Source: a virus. From it: a stretch of 53,927 nt of DNA. The stretch covers positions 1 to 53,927 of IMG/VR virus record IMGVR_UViG_3300032299_000709. One strand, given 5' to 3'. Below are positions 7,329 through 15,466 of this stretch, piece by piece. Under the pieces are notes generated by a model. The model saw only the letters and a program-made list of their open reading frames with translations, did no database searches and was not told the DNA's origin. Every line of letters starts with the position of its first letter. Position 1 is the first letter of the stretch. Made by a program: the position numbers and the translations under genes.

Positions 7329-7379
7329 AGTTGCGCAAATACAACTAAAATAATTTAAAAGCGTTGTTTTTACGCAACT
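7329..7379. promoter_or_regulatory. Inverted operator-like pair AGTTGCGnAAAnACAAC
   Basis: AGTTGCGCAAATACAAC at 7329-7345 and, on the other strand, AGTTGCGTAAAAACAAC at 7379-7363: 15 of 17 positions agree. The centre is AT-only (AAAATAATTTAAAA). The pair lies exactly between the divergent promoters, the normal place for a repressor or activator that controls both directions. The binding protein is unknown; the YdaS-like or HTH product are candidates. Confidence 0.6.
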
Positions 7380-7401
7380 AAAAATAGTTGGCTTTTGCCA
7401 C

Positions 7402-7430
7402 TTGACCTCGAAATCTTGTTGGTTTATCCT
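7402..7430 (+). promoter_or_regulatory. Late promoter A
   Basis: -35 TTGACC (7402-7407), a 17-base spacer and -10 TATCCT (7425-7430). Transcription would begin near 7437, inside a hairpin. First of three like-built rightward promoters (others at 15378 and 32736). Drives the packaging and portal genes. Confidence 0.7.
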
Positions 7431-7432
7431 CT

Positions 7433-7502
7433 GCGTGCGCAGGTGCGCCCGCTTAAAGGCGAACAAACCCCTAAGAAGAGCCGTCAATTTGCACGGCTCT
7501 TT
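7433..7502 (+). promoter_or_regulatory. Leader A: GTGCGCCC hairpin followed by terminator-like hairpin
   Basis: Hairpin 1 is GCGTGCGC-AGGT-GCGCCCGC (7433-7452, one mismatch) and contains the shared GTGCGCCC (7443-7450). Hairpin 2 is AAGAGCCGT-N8-ACGGCTCTT (7476-7501), ending in a short T-run like a weak intrinsic terminator. The Shine-Dalgarno TTGGAG of the first late gene follows. The same order is found in leaders B and C. Confidence 0.65.
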
Positions 7503-7519
7503 GCCTATTTGGAGCCTTC

Positions 7520-7762
7520 ATGGCCAAGACAATTACTATCGAAATGGCTGACGACGGCACGGTCATGGTTTCAACCAGTGAGGGCGGCGAGCCTTACATG
7601 TGCGAAAGCATCGCTGAGTGTCGTCAATACGTGGACAATATGCTGGCTGAAGAAGCCGGAGAAGGTCCGCAAGAGCAATCCATGGAAGGCCCCGAGGAGT
7701 ACGGCCAGATGTGGAACGAAGAAGCGGCCAGCCGCAAACCCCAACCGGGCCTGATGGCCTAA
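7520..7762 (+). CDS. Small acidic hypothetical protein, 80 aa
   Basis: First gene of the late operon, with TTGGAGCC before ATG 7520. It opens with a beta-like MAKTITIEMADDGTVMVSTS and ends in an acidic, Glu/Gly/Pro-rich tail. No membrane segment or known motif. Small proteins of this type often precede the terminase genes in related phages; function unknown. Confidence 0.75.
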   Translation: MAKTITIEMADDGTVMVSTSEGGEPYMCESIAECRQYVDNMLAEEAGEGPQEQSMEGPEEYGQMWNEEAASRKPQPGLMA

Positions 7763-7778
7763 CCTCAAGGAGCTACAC

Positions 7779-8033
7779 ATGCAAGACTACTCAAACCCAG
7801 AATCACGTAACAAGATGCGCGCAGCAGGCGGCATGACAGGCAACGCGGCCAAGATGCCCGGCGCTGCTATTGGCGGCGGCGGCAACCAGACGCAAGGCGC
7901 TGGCGAGATCCCCGGCAAAGTGTCCGTGCCCCTGCCCGGCACAAACGCTACGCAGCCCGCGTTCAAAAAAGAAGGCGGCGCGGTCAAGGCACCTGTTGGC
8001 TTCAACAACGGCATCATCAACGGAATGATCTAA
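7779..8033 (+). CDS. Small Gly/Ala-rich hypothetical protein, 84 aa
   Basis: ATG 7779 after AAGGAGCTACAC. A disordered Gly/Ala/Pro-rich sequence (GAAIGGGGNQTQGAGEIPG). Its stop overlaps the next start by one base (TAATG, 8031-8035). Possibly a minor structural or assembly protein; nothing more can be said. Confidence 0.7.
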   Translation: MQDYSNPESRNKMRAAGGMTGNAAKMPGAAIGGGGNQTQGAGEIPGKVSVPLPGTNATQPAFKKEGGAVKAPVGFNNGIINGMI

Positions 8034-8212
8034 TGGCCAAGCCCGGCTTGTACGCCAACATCCAAGCCAAGAGGGCACGCATAGCCTCTGGCTCGGGTGA
8101 ACGCATGCGCCAGCCCGGCGAAAAGGGTGCACCTACCAAGGCTGACTTTGTCGAGTCGGCCAAGACGGCCAAGCCGGCCAAGGCTGGCATCATTCGAGGG
8201 GCGATGAAATGA
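8033..8212 (+). CDS. Small basic hypothetical protein, 59 aa
   Basis: ATG 8033 overlaps the preceding TAA, and the stop overlaps the next ATG (ATGA, 8209-8212). The sequence starts MAKPGLYANIQAKRARIASG and includes GERMRQPGEKGAPT, a layout I recognise from many phage genomes just before terminase. Very basic, probably nucleic-acid associated or disordered. Function unknown. Confidence 0.75.
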   Translation: MAKPGLYANIQAKRARIASGSGERMRQPGEKGAPTKADFVESAKTAKPAKAGIIRGAMK

Positions 8213-8529
8213 AGAGCCCCGCTTGGCAACGCAAAGAAGGCAAGGCGCCATCAGGCGGCCTCAATGCCAAAGGCCGCGCCAGCGCAAAGGCTGAGGGGAT
8301 GAACCTCAAAGCCCCAGTCAAAGCCGGCGACAATCCTCGCCGCGCTTCCTTTTTGGCGCGCATGGGCAACATGCCCGGCCCTGAACGCAAGGACGGCGAG
8401 CCCACGCGATTGCTGCTAAGTCTCAATGCTTGGGGTGCCAGCAGCAAAGCTGACGCCAAGGCAAAGGCCAAAGCGATCAGCGCGCGCAACGAAGGCCTTG
8501 TGCGGGGAGCAATGAAAAATGGCAAGTAG
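8209..8529 (+). CDS. DUF6321-like basic protein, 106 aa
   Basis: Begins MKSPAWQRKEGKAPSGGLN and contains RASAKAEGMNLKAPV and NPRRASFLARMGNMPGPE, a well-conserved phage family resembling DUF6321. It is strongly basic. The coupled position between small late genes and the terminase suggests a role at packaging, but the biochemical function is unknown. It overlaps the next gene by 11 bases. Confidence 0.8.
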   Translation: MKSPAWQRKEGKAPSGGLNAKGRASAKAEGMNLKAPVKAGDNPRRASFLARMGNMPGPERKDGEPTRLLLSLNAWGASSKADAKAKAKAISARNEGLVRGAMKNGK

Positions 8530-8983
8530 AAGACTTCCAAGTCGCAACGCCGACTTAGCCGGGGCGCCACCAAAGCTGGCGACCATGGACGATTTGGCGA
8601 TACCGACCGCGGCCAAGACAGGCCGCGCACACCCAGTGAGCAAGAGCGCCAGCACGAGCAAGGCACCGCATCGAATCAACCTCCGAGCTGTTGCAGAGGC
8701 CTGCATCGAAGAGGGACTCGATCCCGCCGTTGAGATCGCCAAGGCCTTGAAGGCCACGATCCCGATGATGCGCAGTGGCCAGCCAGTGCTTGACTCTGAC
8801 GGCAAGAACATCATGGTTCCGCTGCTTGACGTTGACACGCGCATGCGAACGCTCAATGAGTTTCTGCAATACACGCAACCAAAGCTGAAAAGCGTTGAGG
8901 TCAAGATGTCCGGCACGCTGGACCTGACCAGTGAGCAGCTGGACAATCGGTTGAGCATGCTGCTTGCAAAGGCTACTAGATGA
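8519..8983 (+). CDS. Putative terminase small subunit, 154 aa
   Basis: Called by position directly before the large terminase (ATGA overlap, 8980-8983) and by size. The N-terminus is basic and disordered; a helical region LRAVAEACIEEGLDPAVEIA (about 60-79) precedes a segment on RMRTLNEFLQYTQPKLKSVE and an oligomerisation-like tail. No clear HTH signature, so family membership is inferred. It would bind pac/cos DNA and load TerL. Confidence 0.55.
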   Translation: MASRRLPSRNADLAGAPPKLATMDDLAIPTAAKTGRAHPVSKSASTSKAPHRINLRAVAEACIEEGLDPAVEIAKALKATIPMMRSGQPVLDSDGKNIMVPLLDVDTRMRTLNEFLQYTQPKLKSVEVKMSGTLDLTSEQLDNRLSMLLAKATR

Positions 8984-10449
8984 CCCAACTTGGCCGCATA
9001 GACACTACGCTGCTAAACGACGACGAGAAGCGAGAGCTGTACGAGCTGTTGCGCCTGAAAGACATTCGGGCCAAACGCAATCGACTGGCGACCTATGCGC
9101 CGTACAAGAAGCAGATTGAGTTTCACAATGCCGGCGCTAACTTCCGTGAGCGCTTGTTCATGGCAGGCAACCAGCTTGGCAAGACGTGGGCCGGGGCCTT
9201 TGAGGTCGCGATGCACGCGACAGGCCGCTACCCATCGTGGTGGAAGGGCAAGCGGTACAACTACGCTATCCGGTGCATGGTTGGATCCGAATCGGCCGAG
9301 CTGACTCGCAAGGGTATTCAGCGCTTGCTGCTCGGACCCCCAGAGATGCGCGAGGAGTGGGGCACAGGCGCCATTCCGTTTGCCTGTGTGCGCGACACCA
9401 GCATGAAGCAGGGCGTGCCCGATGCAGTCTCAAGCATTGTCGTGCGGCACGAATGCGGTGAAGACAGCGTGATCCAGTTCAACAGCTACGACCAAGGCCG
9501 CACCAAGTGGCAGGCCGACACTGTGGATCTAGTGTGGTTTGACGAAGAGCCACCGCTGCCGATTTACTCTGAAGGCTTGACGCGTACGCAGGCAACAGCC
9601 GGTCAGGTCTTTGTGACTTTTACGCCACTGCTCGGTATGTCCGAAGTGGTCAAGCGATTCTTGCTGGAGAAGCCGGCGTCATCGACCGTCACCAACATGA
9701 CGATCAGCGACGCCGAGCATTACACGCCCGAGCAAACTGAGGCGATCATTGCCAGCTATCCTGAGCACGAGCGCGAAGCCCGTGCCAAGGGCATTCCCAT
9801 TTTGGGATCTGGCCGTGTGTTTCCTGTGGTCGAGGAGGCGATCAAGATCCGGGCCTTCCCAATCCCGCCACACTGGGCGCGCATTGCGGCGATTGACTTC
9901 GGTGTCGATCACCCTACCGCCGTCGTATGGATGGCTTGGGACAAGGACAGCGATACGCTCTACGTGACTGACTGCTACAGACGCAGTGAGCCCGGCATTG
10001 CTGGCCACTCGATGGCCGTGCGTGCACGGGGCGAGTGGGTGCCGATGGCTTGGCCGCATGACGGCTTGCAGCGCGACAAGGGCGGCAGCGGTGAGCAGCT
10101 GGCCAAGCAGTACAAGGACCAAGGCTTAAACATGTTGGCCAACCGGGCCACGTTTGAGGATGGCAGCAACGGTGTCGAGGCCGGCTTGTCCGAGATGCTG
10201 ACACGCATGCAGACCATGCGCTTGCGTGTGTTCTCACATCTGGAAGACTGGTTTGAAGAATTTAGGCTGTACCACCGCAAAGACGGTATGGTCGTTAAAA
10301 TCAGCGATGACTTGATGTCGGCAACGCGATACGCCATGATGATGCGGCGCTTTGCCAAGACACAAGAAGAGGCCGAGGGCCGCATGCGTTCTAGCCGCAT
10401 GGCCCCGACGCTTGAGTTCAACGTATTTGACCCGGTCACCGGGTATTGA
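8980..10449 (+). CDS. terL: Terminase large subunit
   Basis: Packaging motor, 489 residues. ATPase: Walker A AGNQLGKT (62-69), Walker B VDLVWFDEE (182-190) and coupling motif FVTFTPLLG (211-219). The RNase H-like nuclease begins at RIAAIDFGVDHPTA (301-314) with catalytic D306, followed by acidic residues in YVTDCYR and WPHDG (D361). This is the Terminase_6 style. Complete, coupled to the preceding gene. It cuts concatemers and pumps DNA through the portal encoded downstream. Confidence 0.95.
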   Translation: MTQLGRIDTTLLNDDEKRELYELLRLKDIRAKRNRLATYAPYKKQIEFHNAGANFRERLFMAGNQLGKTWAGAFEVAMHATGRYPSWWKGKRYNYAIRCMVGSESAELTRKGIQRLLLGPPEMREEWGTGAIPFACVRDTSMKQGVPDAVSSIVVRHECGEDSVIQFNSYDQGRTKWQADTVDLVWFDEEPPLPIYSEGLTRTQATAGQVFVTFTPLLGMSEVVKRFLLEKPASSTVTNMTISDAEHYTPEQTEAIIASYPEHEREARAKGIPILGSGRVFPVVEEAIKIRAFPIPPHWARIAAIDFGVDHPTAVVWMAWDKDSDTLYVTDCYRRSEPGIAGHSMAVRARGEWVPMAWPHDGLQRDKGGSGEQLAKQYKDQGLNMLANRATFEDGSNGVEAGLSEMLTRMQTMRLRVFSHLEDWFEEFRLYHRKDGMVVKISDDLMSATRYAMMMRRFAKTQEEAEGRMRSSRMAPTLEFNVFDPVTGY

Positions 10450-10473
10450 TTAACCTTAACTGAGGAAATTCTC

Positions 10474-10839
10474 ATGGCTACTATTGCAGCAACAATCGAT
10501 CGCGACACAATCCCCGGCGCCGTACTGGCCACGTGGGCCGCTATGGCTACCGGCGACGTCGGCGCTGGCGTGCCTATCGCTTACTCAGCCGATTTGACCG
10601 GCCAAGCTACCGGCACCTTTGGCGGCGCTACGATTACGTGGCAAGGCTCCAATGACAACACAAACTGGCATCCTTTGACTCGACGCTCTGTCGGGACCGA
10701 TATGGCTTTCACTTCGGCCGCTGTGCACACCATGAATGAGAACCCAGCGTGGATTCGCCCCGCAGTGACCGGCGGCACAAGCGTTGCAATCAAAGCCATT
10801 GCGGCTATCCACGCACGCTACGCCAAAGCACCTTACTGA
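10474..10839 (+). CDS. Small structural-type protein, 121 aa
   Basis: ATG 10474 after TGAGGAAATTCTC. The sequence is beta-rich with Thr/Gly/Ala and a phrase ATITWQGSNDNTNWHPLTRR, resembling small jelly-roll or Ig-like virion surface proteins. It lies between terminase and portal, so a head decoration or accessory protein is a reasonable guess; no firm family. Confidence 0.65.
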   Translation: MATIAATIDRDTIPGAVLATWAAMATGDVGAGVPIAYSADLTGQATGTFGGATITWQGSNDNTNWHPLTRRSVGTDMAFTSAAVHTMNENPAWIRPAVTGGTSVAIKAIAAIHARYAKAPY

Positions 10840-10856
10840 GCTGAGGACTGAACCCC

Positions 10857-13085
10857 ATGCAAATCCAACCACAACAAATCGACGTCGAGGTCGAGTACGA
10901 AGATCCAGAAGAGCGGATGCGCAAGAAGGCGGAGAAGCTGCAAGCCTTTGGCTCTTCGCTGGGTGGCCAACGCGACGAATGGATTCGTTCGCGCGGCTCT
11001 TACGGCGTCGACAAACGTTGGATTGAAGACGAGGACCAGTACAACGGCAAGGACAACATTGCCAAAGCGGCCAGTCAGATGATGACCAGCGTGGAGCAGG
11101 GCTACCCTGTGACCACGCAGATGGCCAAGCCCCACCGCTCGACGGTGTTTATCGGCATGACGCGTCAAAAGACCAATGCCGCCGAGGCCCGCCTTGCAGA
11201 CATTTTGCTGCCGACCGACGACCGCAACTGGGGCATACAGCCCACGCCAAGCCCTGAGTTGATGGGCATGAGCAAAGACAACAAGATGGCCATGGACCAA
11301 CAGGGCCAGCCAGTCATGGGTGAGGACGGGCAACCAGTCCGCGTTCGTGACGTTGTCAAAGCTGTGCTTGAGATGGCCAACAAGAAGGCCTTGGCCATGC
11401 AGACCGAGATTGAAGATCAGCTGGTCGAATGCAACTACAACGGCGAGTTGCGCAAAATGATTCACGACGCCGCCGTGCTTGGCACTGGCGTGGTCAAGGG
11501 TCCAATCGTTACCAACCGCACACGCAAGGCGTGGCAGCCCATGACAGACAACATGGGCCAGACGGTCCATCAGATCGAGATCGTGCAAGAGATTAGCCCT
11601 GCTTCGTTCCGCGTTGACCCGCGCAACGTCTGGCCAGATCCCGGCTGCGGCGAAAACATTCACAACGGCAAAGGCATTTACGAGCGCGAACAGGTCACGG
11701 CCAAACAGATTCGCGACCTTGCCAAGCAGCCCGGCTTCATGAAAGACCAGCTGCGCAAAGTGCTGGAAGAAGGACCCAAGCAGTCCGCCACACTGCGCGA
11801 AATGACCGACGAAGACCAGCGCGACATGGCTCGTTTGACCTACGAGATGTGGACCTATTGGGGCGAAGTGGACCACGACGACCTTGAGTCTGCGGGCGTA
11901 TCCGTGGGTGAGAAGGACGAGCTGCGCAGCATCAGCGCGTGCGTCGTCATGATCAACAACACTGTGGTCAAGGCGTTCCTGAACCCACTGGAAGGCGGCG
12001 ACATACCCTACGACTTCTATGTCTGGGAAAAGGTTGCGGGCTCAATGTGGGGCTACGGCATCCCGTACCTCATGCGTTCACAACAGAAGGTCTTGAACGC
12101 TGCATGGCGCCAGATGATGGACAACGCCGGCGTATCCAGCGGGCCACAGATCGTCATCAAGCCCGGCGCTATCCAGCCAGCGGACAAGCAGTGGCAGCTA
12201 TCTGCCCGCAAGATTTGGTATGCAACCGACGACATTGACGACGTGCGCAAGGCGTTCTCGACTTTTGAGTTCAATTCACACCAAGCCGAGCTGGCAGGCA
12301 TCATCAAGATGGCCACCGAGCTGGCAGACGCTGAGACCGGCGTGCCTACTATCATGCAAGGCGAAAAGGGAGCAGCGCCAGACACTGTCGGTGGCATGCA
12401 AATGTTGATGAACAGCGCCAACGTGGTTTTGCGCAGGCTCGTTAAACAGTTTGATGACATGGTCACCAAGTCGCACATCCGTCGTTACTACGACTACAAC
12501 ATGATGTACAACGACGACGAAGAGATCAAGGGCGACTTCACAATCGACGCCCGTGGCTCAAGCGCGTTGGTGGTCCGTGACATCCAGAACCAATCGTTCT
12601 TAAACCTGCTTGCCGCTGGGGCCAACCCGGTCTACGGCATGTACCTCGACACACAGAAGCTATTCGAGAAGGCTTTGCAAGCCCAGCACATCGACCCAGC
12701 CGAAGTGTTCAAGCCAGAGGAAGAGATTGAGCAGATCAAAGAAATGCAGAAGCAAGCGGCTGCCGCAGGTCCACCACCCGACCCAGCAATGGCTGTGGCC
12801 CAAGTCCGCGCGCAGGCTGAAATGCAGAAAGTCCAATTGCAAAACCAAGGCGACTTGCAAGAGCTGCAAGTGCGGCAGCAGATCGCTGCGCAAGATGCCG
12901 ACCTGCACATTATGCAGCTGGAGATGACGCGCGAGATCGAGATGCTAAAGCTGTCCAACTCGCAAAACATCAGCCTTGAGAAGATCAAGGCTCAACTGGC
13001 CGACACCGCCATGAAGGAGCGCAGCCGTAAAGAGCTGTTTGCTGCTGAGCGCGATCTGGCTTTGAAGACTGGCTCAGGAATCTAA
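10857..13085 (+). CDS. Portal protein, P22-like
   Basis: 742 residues, close to the roughly 725 of P22 portal. It has the portal core with GYPVTTQMAKPHRSTVFIG, SPASFRVDPRNVWPDPGC and a region around MWGYGIPYLMRSQQK. The C-terminus, from about residue 620, is a long Gln/Ala-rich coiled coil like the P22 portal barrel. It forms the dodecameric channel for DNA at the head vertex. Position directly behind TerL supports the call. Intact. Confidence 0.88.
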   Translation: MQIQPQQIDVEVEYEDPEERMRKKAEKLQAFGSSLGGQRDEWIRSRGSYGVDKRWIEDEDQYNGKDNIAKAASQMMTSVEQGYPVTTQMAKPHRSTVFIGMTRQKTNAAEARLADILLPTDDRNWGIQPTPSPELMGMSKDNKMAMDQQGQPVMGEDGQPVRVRDVVKAVLEMANKKALAMQTEIEDQLVECNYNGELRKMIHDAAVLGTGVVKGPIVTNRTRKAWQPMTDNMGQTVHQIEIVQEISPASFRVDPRNVWPDPGCGENIHNGKGIYEREQVTAKQIRDLAKQPGFMKDQLRKVLEEGPKQSATLREMTDEDQRDMARLTYEMWTYWGEVDHDDLESAGVSVGEKDELRSISACVVMINNTVVKAFLNPLEGGDIPYDFYVWEKVAGSMWGYGIPYLMRSQQKVLNAAWRQMMDNAGVSSGPQIVIKPGAIQPADKQWQLSARKIWYATDDIDDVRKAFSTFEFNSHQAELAGIIKMATELADAETGVPTIMQGEKGAAPDTVGGMQMLMNSANVVLRRLVKQFDDMVTKSHIRRYYDYNMMYNDDEEIKGDFTIDARGSSALVVRDIQNQSFLNLLAAGANPVYGMYLDTQKLFEKALQAQHIDPAEVFKPEEEIEQIKEMQKQAAAAGPPPDPAMAVAQVRAQAEMQKVQLQNQGDLQELQVRQQIAAQDADLHIMQLEMTREIEMLKLSNSQNISLEKIKAQLADTAMKERSRKELFAAERDLALKTGSGI

Positions 13086-13097
13086 GGAGAACAAAAC

Positions 13098-14600
13098 ATG
13101 ACACCAAATGAAGCAGCCGAACTAATGCGGCGGTCTCAGGTCGGCGGTGTAAATACGTCAGAGTTTGCTGCTGGCGGTGGATACGATGCTGTAAAAAAAC
13201 TGGCTGAGTCAAACACTACAGGTTATCAGGCCGGCGTGCGAACCGTGGCGGACATGGCGAAGTACGCCCCTAACGATGCCGTCACAAGGTTTGAACCCGG
13301 CGGGCAAGGGGGGCTGGGCGAAACGTTTTATGCCAGCGGCAACTCTGCAACTGGCGGAACTGGAGCAGCAGCGGCAGCCGATTCGGCAGTGGGTTATACA
13401 GGCTTGACAGGTGCTAAGGCTAAAGAAGGCGTGGATCTAAAAACATTGGTAGAAAAGTCAACCGGACAGAAAATTGACAACTACTTTTACGACAAAAGCA
13501 ATCCAAATTACGCAACTAATCAAGCAGCGCTTTCCCGCGCCAGCAACGCCATGTATGGAGACGTTGGTGCCAACATAGACGCCCGCAATTGGACTGCCAT
13601 CATGGCAGCCAAGGATCCGCTTAAAGCTGCGGAGGATGCGCTTAAAGCCATGTACAACGACAAGGCGTATTTGGCTGCAAACACTGATCACGTACTAGCC
13701 CAAGGTTATTTGCCGGAACAAGCTGACCACACGTACAAGCAAATGGCCAGTCGTGTCGGTTCAACTTACGACGCCAACTGGTCTAAAGGTACAAAGTACG
13801 AGGGCAAGTACGATACAGCTGCCTATCTTAACAACGTAAAGAATTTAACTGGCGACGCCCTTGCAACCTACGAAAACAACCTTTGGTCCAAGTGGGGCGG
13901 CAATCCAAGGCTCAACACGTCCAAGGGCGTGGTCAATACGGGCACCAGCACGAATTCAGTCTTTACGCCGCCTACAACTCCCGGCCAAGTCACCGGAACA
14001 AGCAACACAACACCCGGCCAAGTCACCGGAACAAGCAACACAACACCCGGCAGCACGACCACCACGGGCAGCACGGCGGTTACTGGGGGCAGCACAGGCA
14101 GCACAGGCAGCACAGGCAGCACAGGCAACACAGGCAGCACAGGCATAATTGCCGGCGCCACAATGGGCAGCTTGCCTACAACAGCCACTTCGGTTGCTAA
14201 AGCCGACACGCAAACTTTGCCAACGCAACTTAATGCTCCAACGGCAACGGGCGGCGCGGGCCTATTGACAGGCGCCAACACACTTACCCCCGGGACGTTT
14301 AACATACCCAACACATCGACAGGCAATGTCAATAGCGGTGGTTTGATTTCGGGCGTGGCGCAACAACTGTCCACGCAGAACGCACAAGCTGGTTTGCCTA
14401 CAGGCGTGACGCCAAAGATTGGGGTAATGGGCTACAACACTGGCGGCGAGAGCATTGCAGCTTACAACCCTTACGGCTTTACCGGCGCAAACACCGCAAC
14501 GGGCAATTCACAAAACTGGTACAACTCTAAAACCGGCCAGCGCTACACGGCTCCCGCCGGTACGTGGGCTCCACCTAGTGCAGATTGGGCTAAAGTGTGA
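13098..14600 (+). CDS. Virion-associated protein with Gly/Ser/Thr repeat region, 500 aa
   Basis: Ribosome-binding site TAAGGAGAACAAAAC before ATG 13098, identical to that of the gene at 26728. Residues 1-270 look globular (helical, with a Tyr-rich segment); residues about 290-350 are low complexity, with two TPGQVTGTSNT units and a GST run; the tail is Gly/Thr/Asn-rich. Comparable proteins sit behind portal genes in related phages and are likely ejected or neck-associated. No enzymatic motif. Confidence 0.65.
   Translation: MTPNEAAELMRRSQVGGVNTSEFAAGGGYDAVKKLAESNTTGYQAGVRTVADMAKYAPNDAVTRFEPGGQGGLGETFYASGNSATGGTGAAAAADSAVGYTGLTGAKAKEGVDLKTLVEKSTGQKIDNYFYDKSNPNYATNQAALSRASNAMYGDVGANIDARNWTAIMAAKDPLKAAEDALKAMYNDKAYLAANTDHVLAQGYLPEQADHTYKQMASRVGSTYDANWSKGTKYEGKYDTAAYLNNVKNLTGDALATYENNLWSKWGGNPRLNTSKGVVNTGTSTNSVFTPPTTPGQVTGTSNTTPGQVTGTSNTTPGSTTTTGSTAVTGGSTGSTGSTGSTGNTGSTGIIAGATMGSLPTTATSVAKADTQTLPTQLNAPTATGGAGLLTGANTLTPGTFNIPNTSTGNVNSGGLISGVAQQLSTQNAQAGLPTGVTPKIGVMGYNTGGESIAAYNPYGFTGANTATGNSQNWYNSKTGQRYTAPAGTWAPPSADWAKV
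13981..14145 (+). repeat. In-frame 33-bp and 9-bp coding repeats
   Basis: Two nearly identical 33-bp units (13981-14013 and 14014-14046), then a run of 9-bp GGCAGCACA units (14088-14145) encoding Gly-Ser-Thr triplets. They are in frame within the 500-residue protein and mark a flexible linker. Such arrays change length easily. Confidence 0.85.
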
Positions 14601-15364
14601 GCGTTCTTGCCCGTGATCTTGACGCGTACAACCGCGCTTTGCAAGCCTACCAGCGAAAAGCGGGCGGCTATAACAAAAGCGTGGATCGGTACAACACGAG
14701 CTTTGTAAGGGACCCTAGTGGAAACCCTTATGTTTATAGCGGCGAGTACGACCCTGCGGGAGCTAACACCGGGCAGTTTTACACGGCAGATAAAGCATCT
14801 GGCCAGCTAACTGACGCTCAGGCGCCAGCGGAATATGCTGGGATGACGGCTAACACTGATAGCCCCGGGTACTCAATGCTTAGGCAAAATCCAATTGGCA
14901 AGGAAACAAAAATCTTTACCGGTGCTACCAAAGGCGGTGGCGGGACTGACAGGTGGGGTAGGCCAATTCCTGAGTATTTCTACCTGCCGGGAGTACCGGA
15001 CCCGGGAAACCCAAGGAACCCACCAAAAGCAAGGCAACTTGACGCCAGCAAGGTTCGCGTAGTTGAGAAGACGGAGGGCGCAAGAAGCGGAATGGCCGGC
15101 AGCGGCATTCCAACGTACACAATTGAGTACGACGTAAACAGCTTTCAAGACAGGCCGGCTGAGTGGACTGAAACCTTTGACAAGAAAGCACCAGATCCAA
15201 CCAAGGCTCAGTTAAACCAAGCCGGGCAAGCGTCGCTGGCCCAACAAGAAATGGGCCTCATTGGCGAGGTGCTTCAAAGTAGAGGGTTGAAAACCGGCAT
15301 AACTCGTAAACCCGGCAACGTGCGCGAAGAGGAAGTTACTGACGCCCAACGAAGAGATAAATGA
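14597..15364 (+). CDS. Hypothetical virion protein, 255 aa
   Basis: GTG start at 14597 overlaps the preceding stop (GTGA). The N-terminus is helical and Tyr/Arg-rich (AYNRALQAYQRKAGGYN), then a soluble region with several Gly/Pro turns and a charged tail. Coupling to the 500-residue gene suggests joint assembly into the particle. No known motif. Promoter B follows its stop. Confidence 0.6.
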   Translation: MSVLARDLDAYNRALQAYQRKAGGYNKSVDRYNTSFVRDPSGNPYVYSGEYDPAGANTGQFYTADKASGQLTDAQAPAEYAGMTANTDSPGYSMLRQNPIGKETKIFTGATKGGGGTDRWGRPIPEYFYLPGVPDPGNPRNPPKARQLDASKVRVVEKTEGARSGMAGSGIPTYTIEYDVNSFQDRPAEWTETFDKKAPDPTKAQLNQAGQASLAQQEMGLIGEVLQSRGLKTGITRKPGNVREEEVTDAQRRDK

Positions 15365-15377
15365 TAAAAAATAACTG

Positions 15378-15405
15378 TTGCATAAGAACCACGTTGTGTT
15401 ATAAA
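15378..15405 (+). promoter_or_regulatory. Late promoter B
   Basis: -35 TTGCAT (15378-15383), a 16-base spacer and -10 TATAAA (15400-15405). It lies in the gap after the 255-residue gene and before the scaffold and capsid genes, so capsid protein can be made at high level independently of promoter A. Confidence 0.7.
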
Positions 15406-15410
15406 ATTTC

Positions 15411-15465
15411 TTTGGGCGAAGTGCGCCCAAAATTTACCGAAGCCAGCCCTCTAGCTGGCTTTTTC
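15411..15465 (+). promoter_or_regulatory. Leader B: GTGCGCCC hairpin followed by terminator-like hairpin
   Basis: Hairpin 1 is an 8-bp perfect stem TTTGGGCG-AAGTG-CGCCCAAA (15411-15431) holding GTGCGCCC (15421-15428). Hairpin 2 is AGCCAGC-CCTCTA-GCTGGCT (15441-15460) with TTTTC behind it, a credible intrinsic terminator. The next ATG is only six bases after the stem, so structure and translation start are tightly linked. Confidence 0.7.
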
Positions 15466-15466
15466 T

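Larger units (their letters stand above)
7072..7519. other. 448-bp divergent control region without a supported gene
   Basis: Separates the leftward operon from the late rightward genes. Contents from left to right: a strong hairpin CCAAAGAACAGC/GCTGCTCTTTGG (7122-7147); a stretch in the leftward leader with several GGTTCC/GGTTTCC-type repeats (7146-7260); a leftward promoter (7288-7315); an inverted operator-like pair (7329-7379); a rightward promoter (7402-7430); and two leader hairpins (7433-7501). An open frame on the minus strand crosses it but has no ribosome-binding site and reads through the promoter, so I do not call it. Confidence 0.75.

Noticed and set aside
10432-10446. Hairpin ACCCGG-TCA-CCGGGT at the end of the terminase gene
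   Set aside because: Short stem within coding sequence and no T-run; not supported as a terminator.
10833-11876. A 347-codon open frame on the minus strand opposite the portal gene
   Set aside because: It is the antisense of strongly supported portal coding, with His/Leu/Val-rich low-quality composition and no ribosome-binding site.
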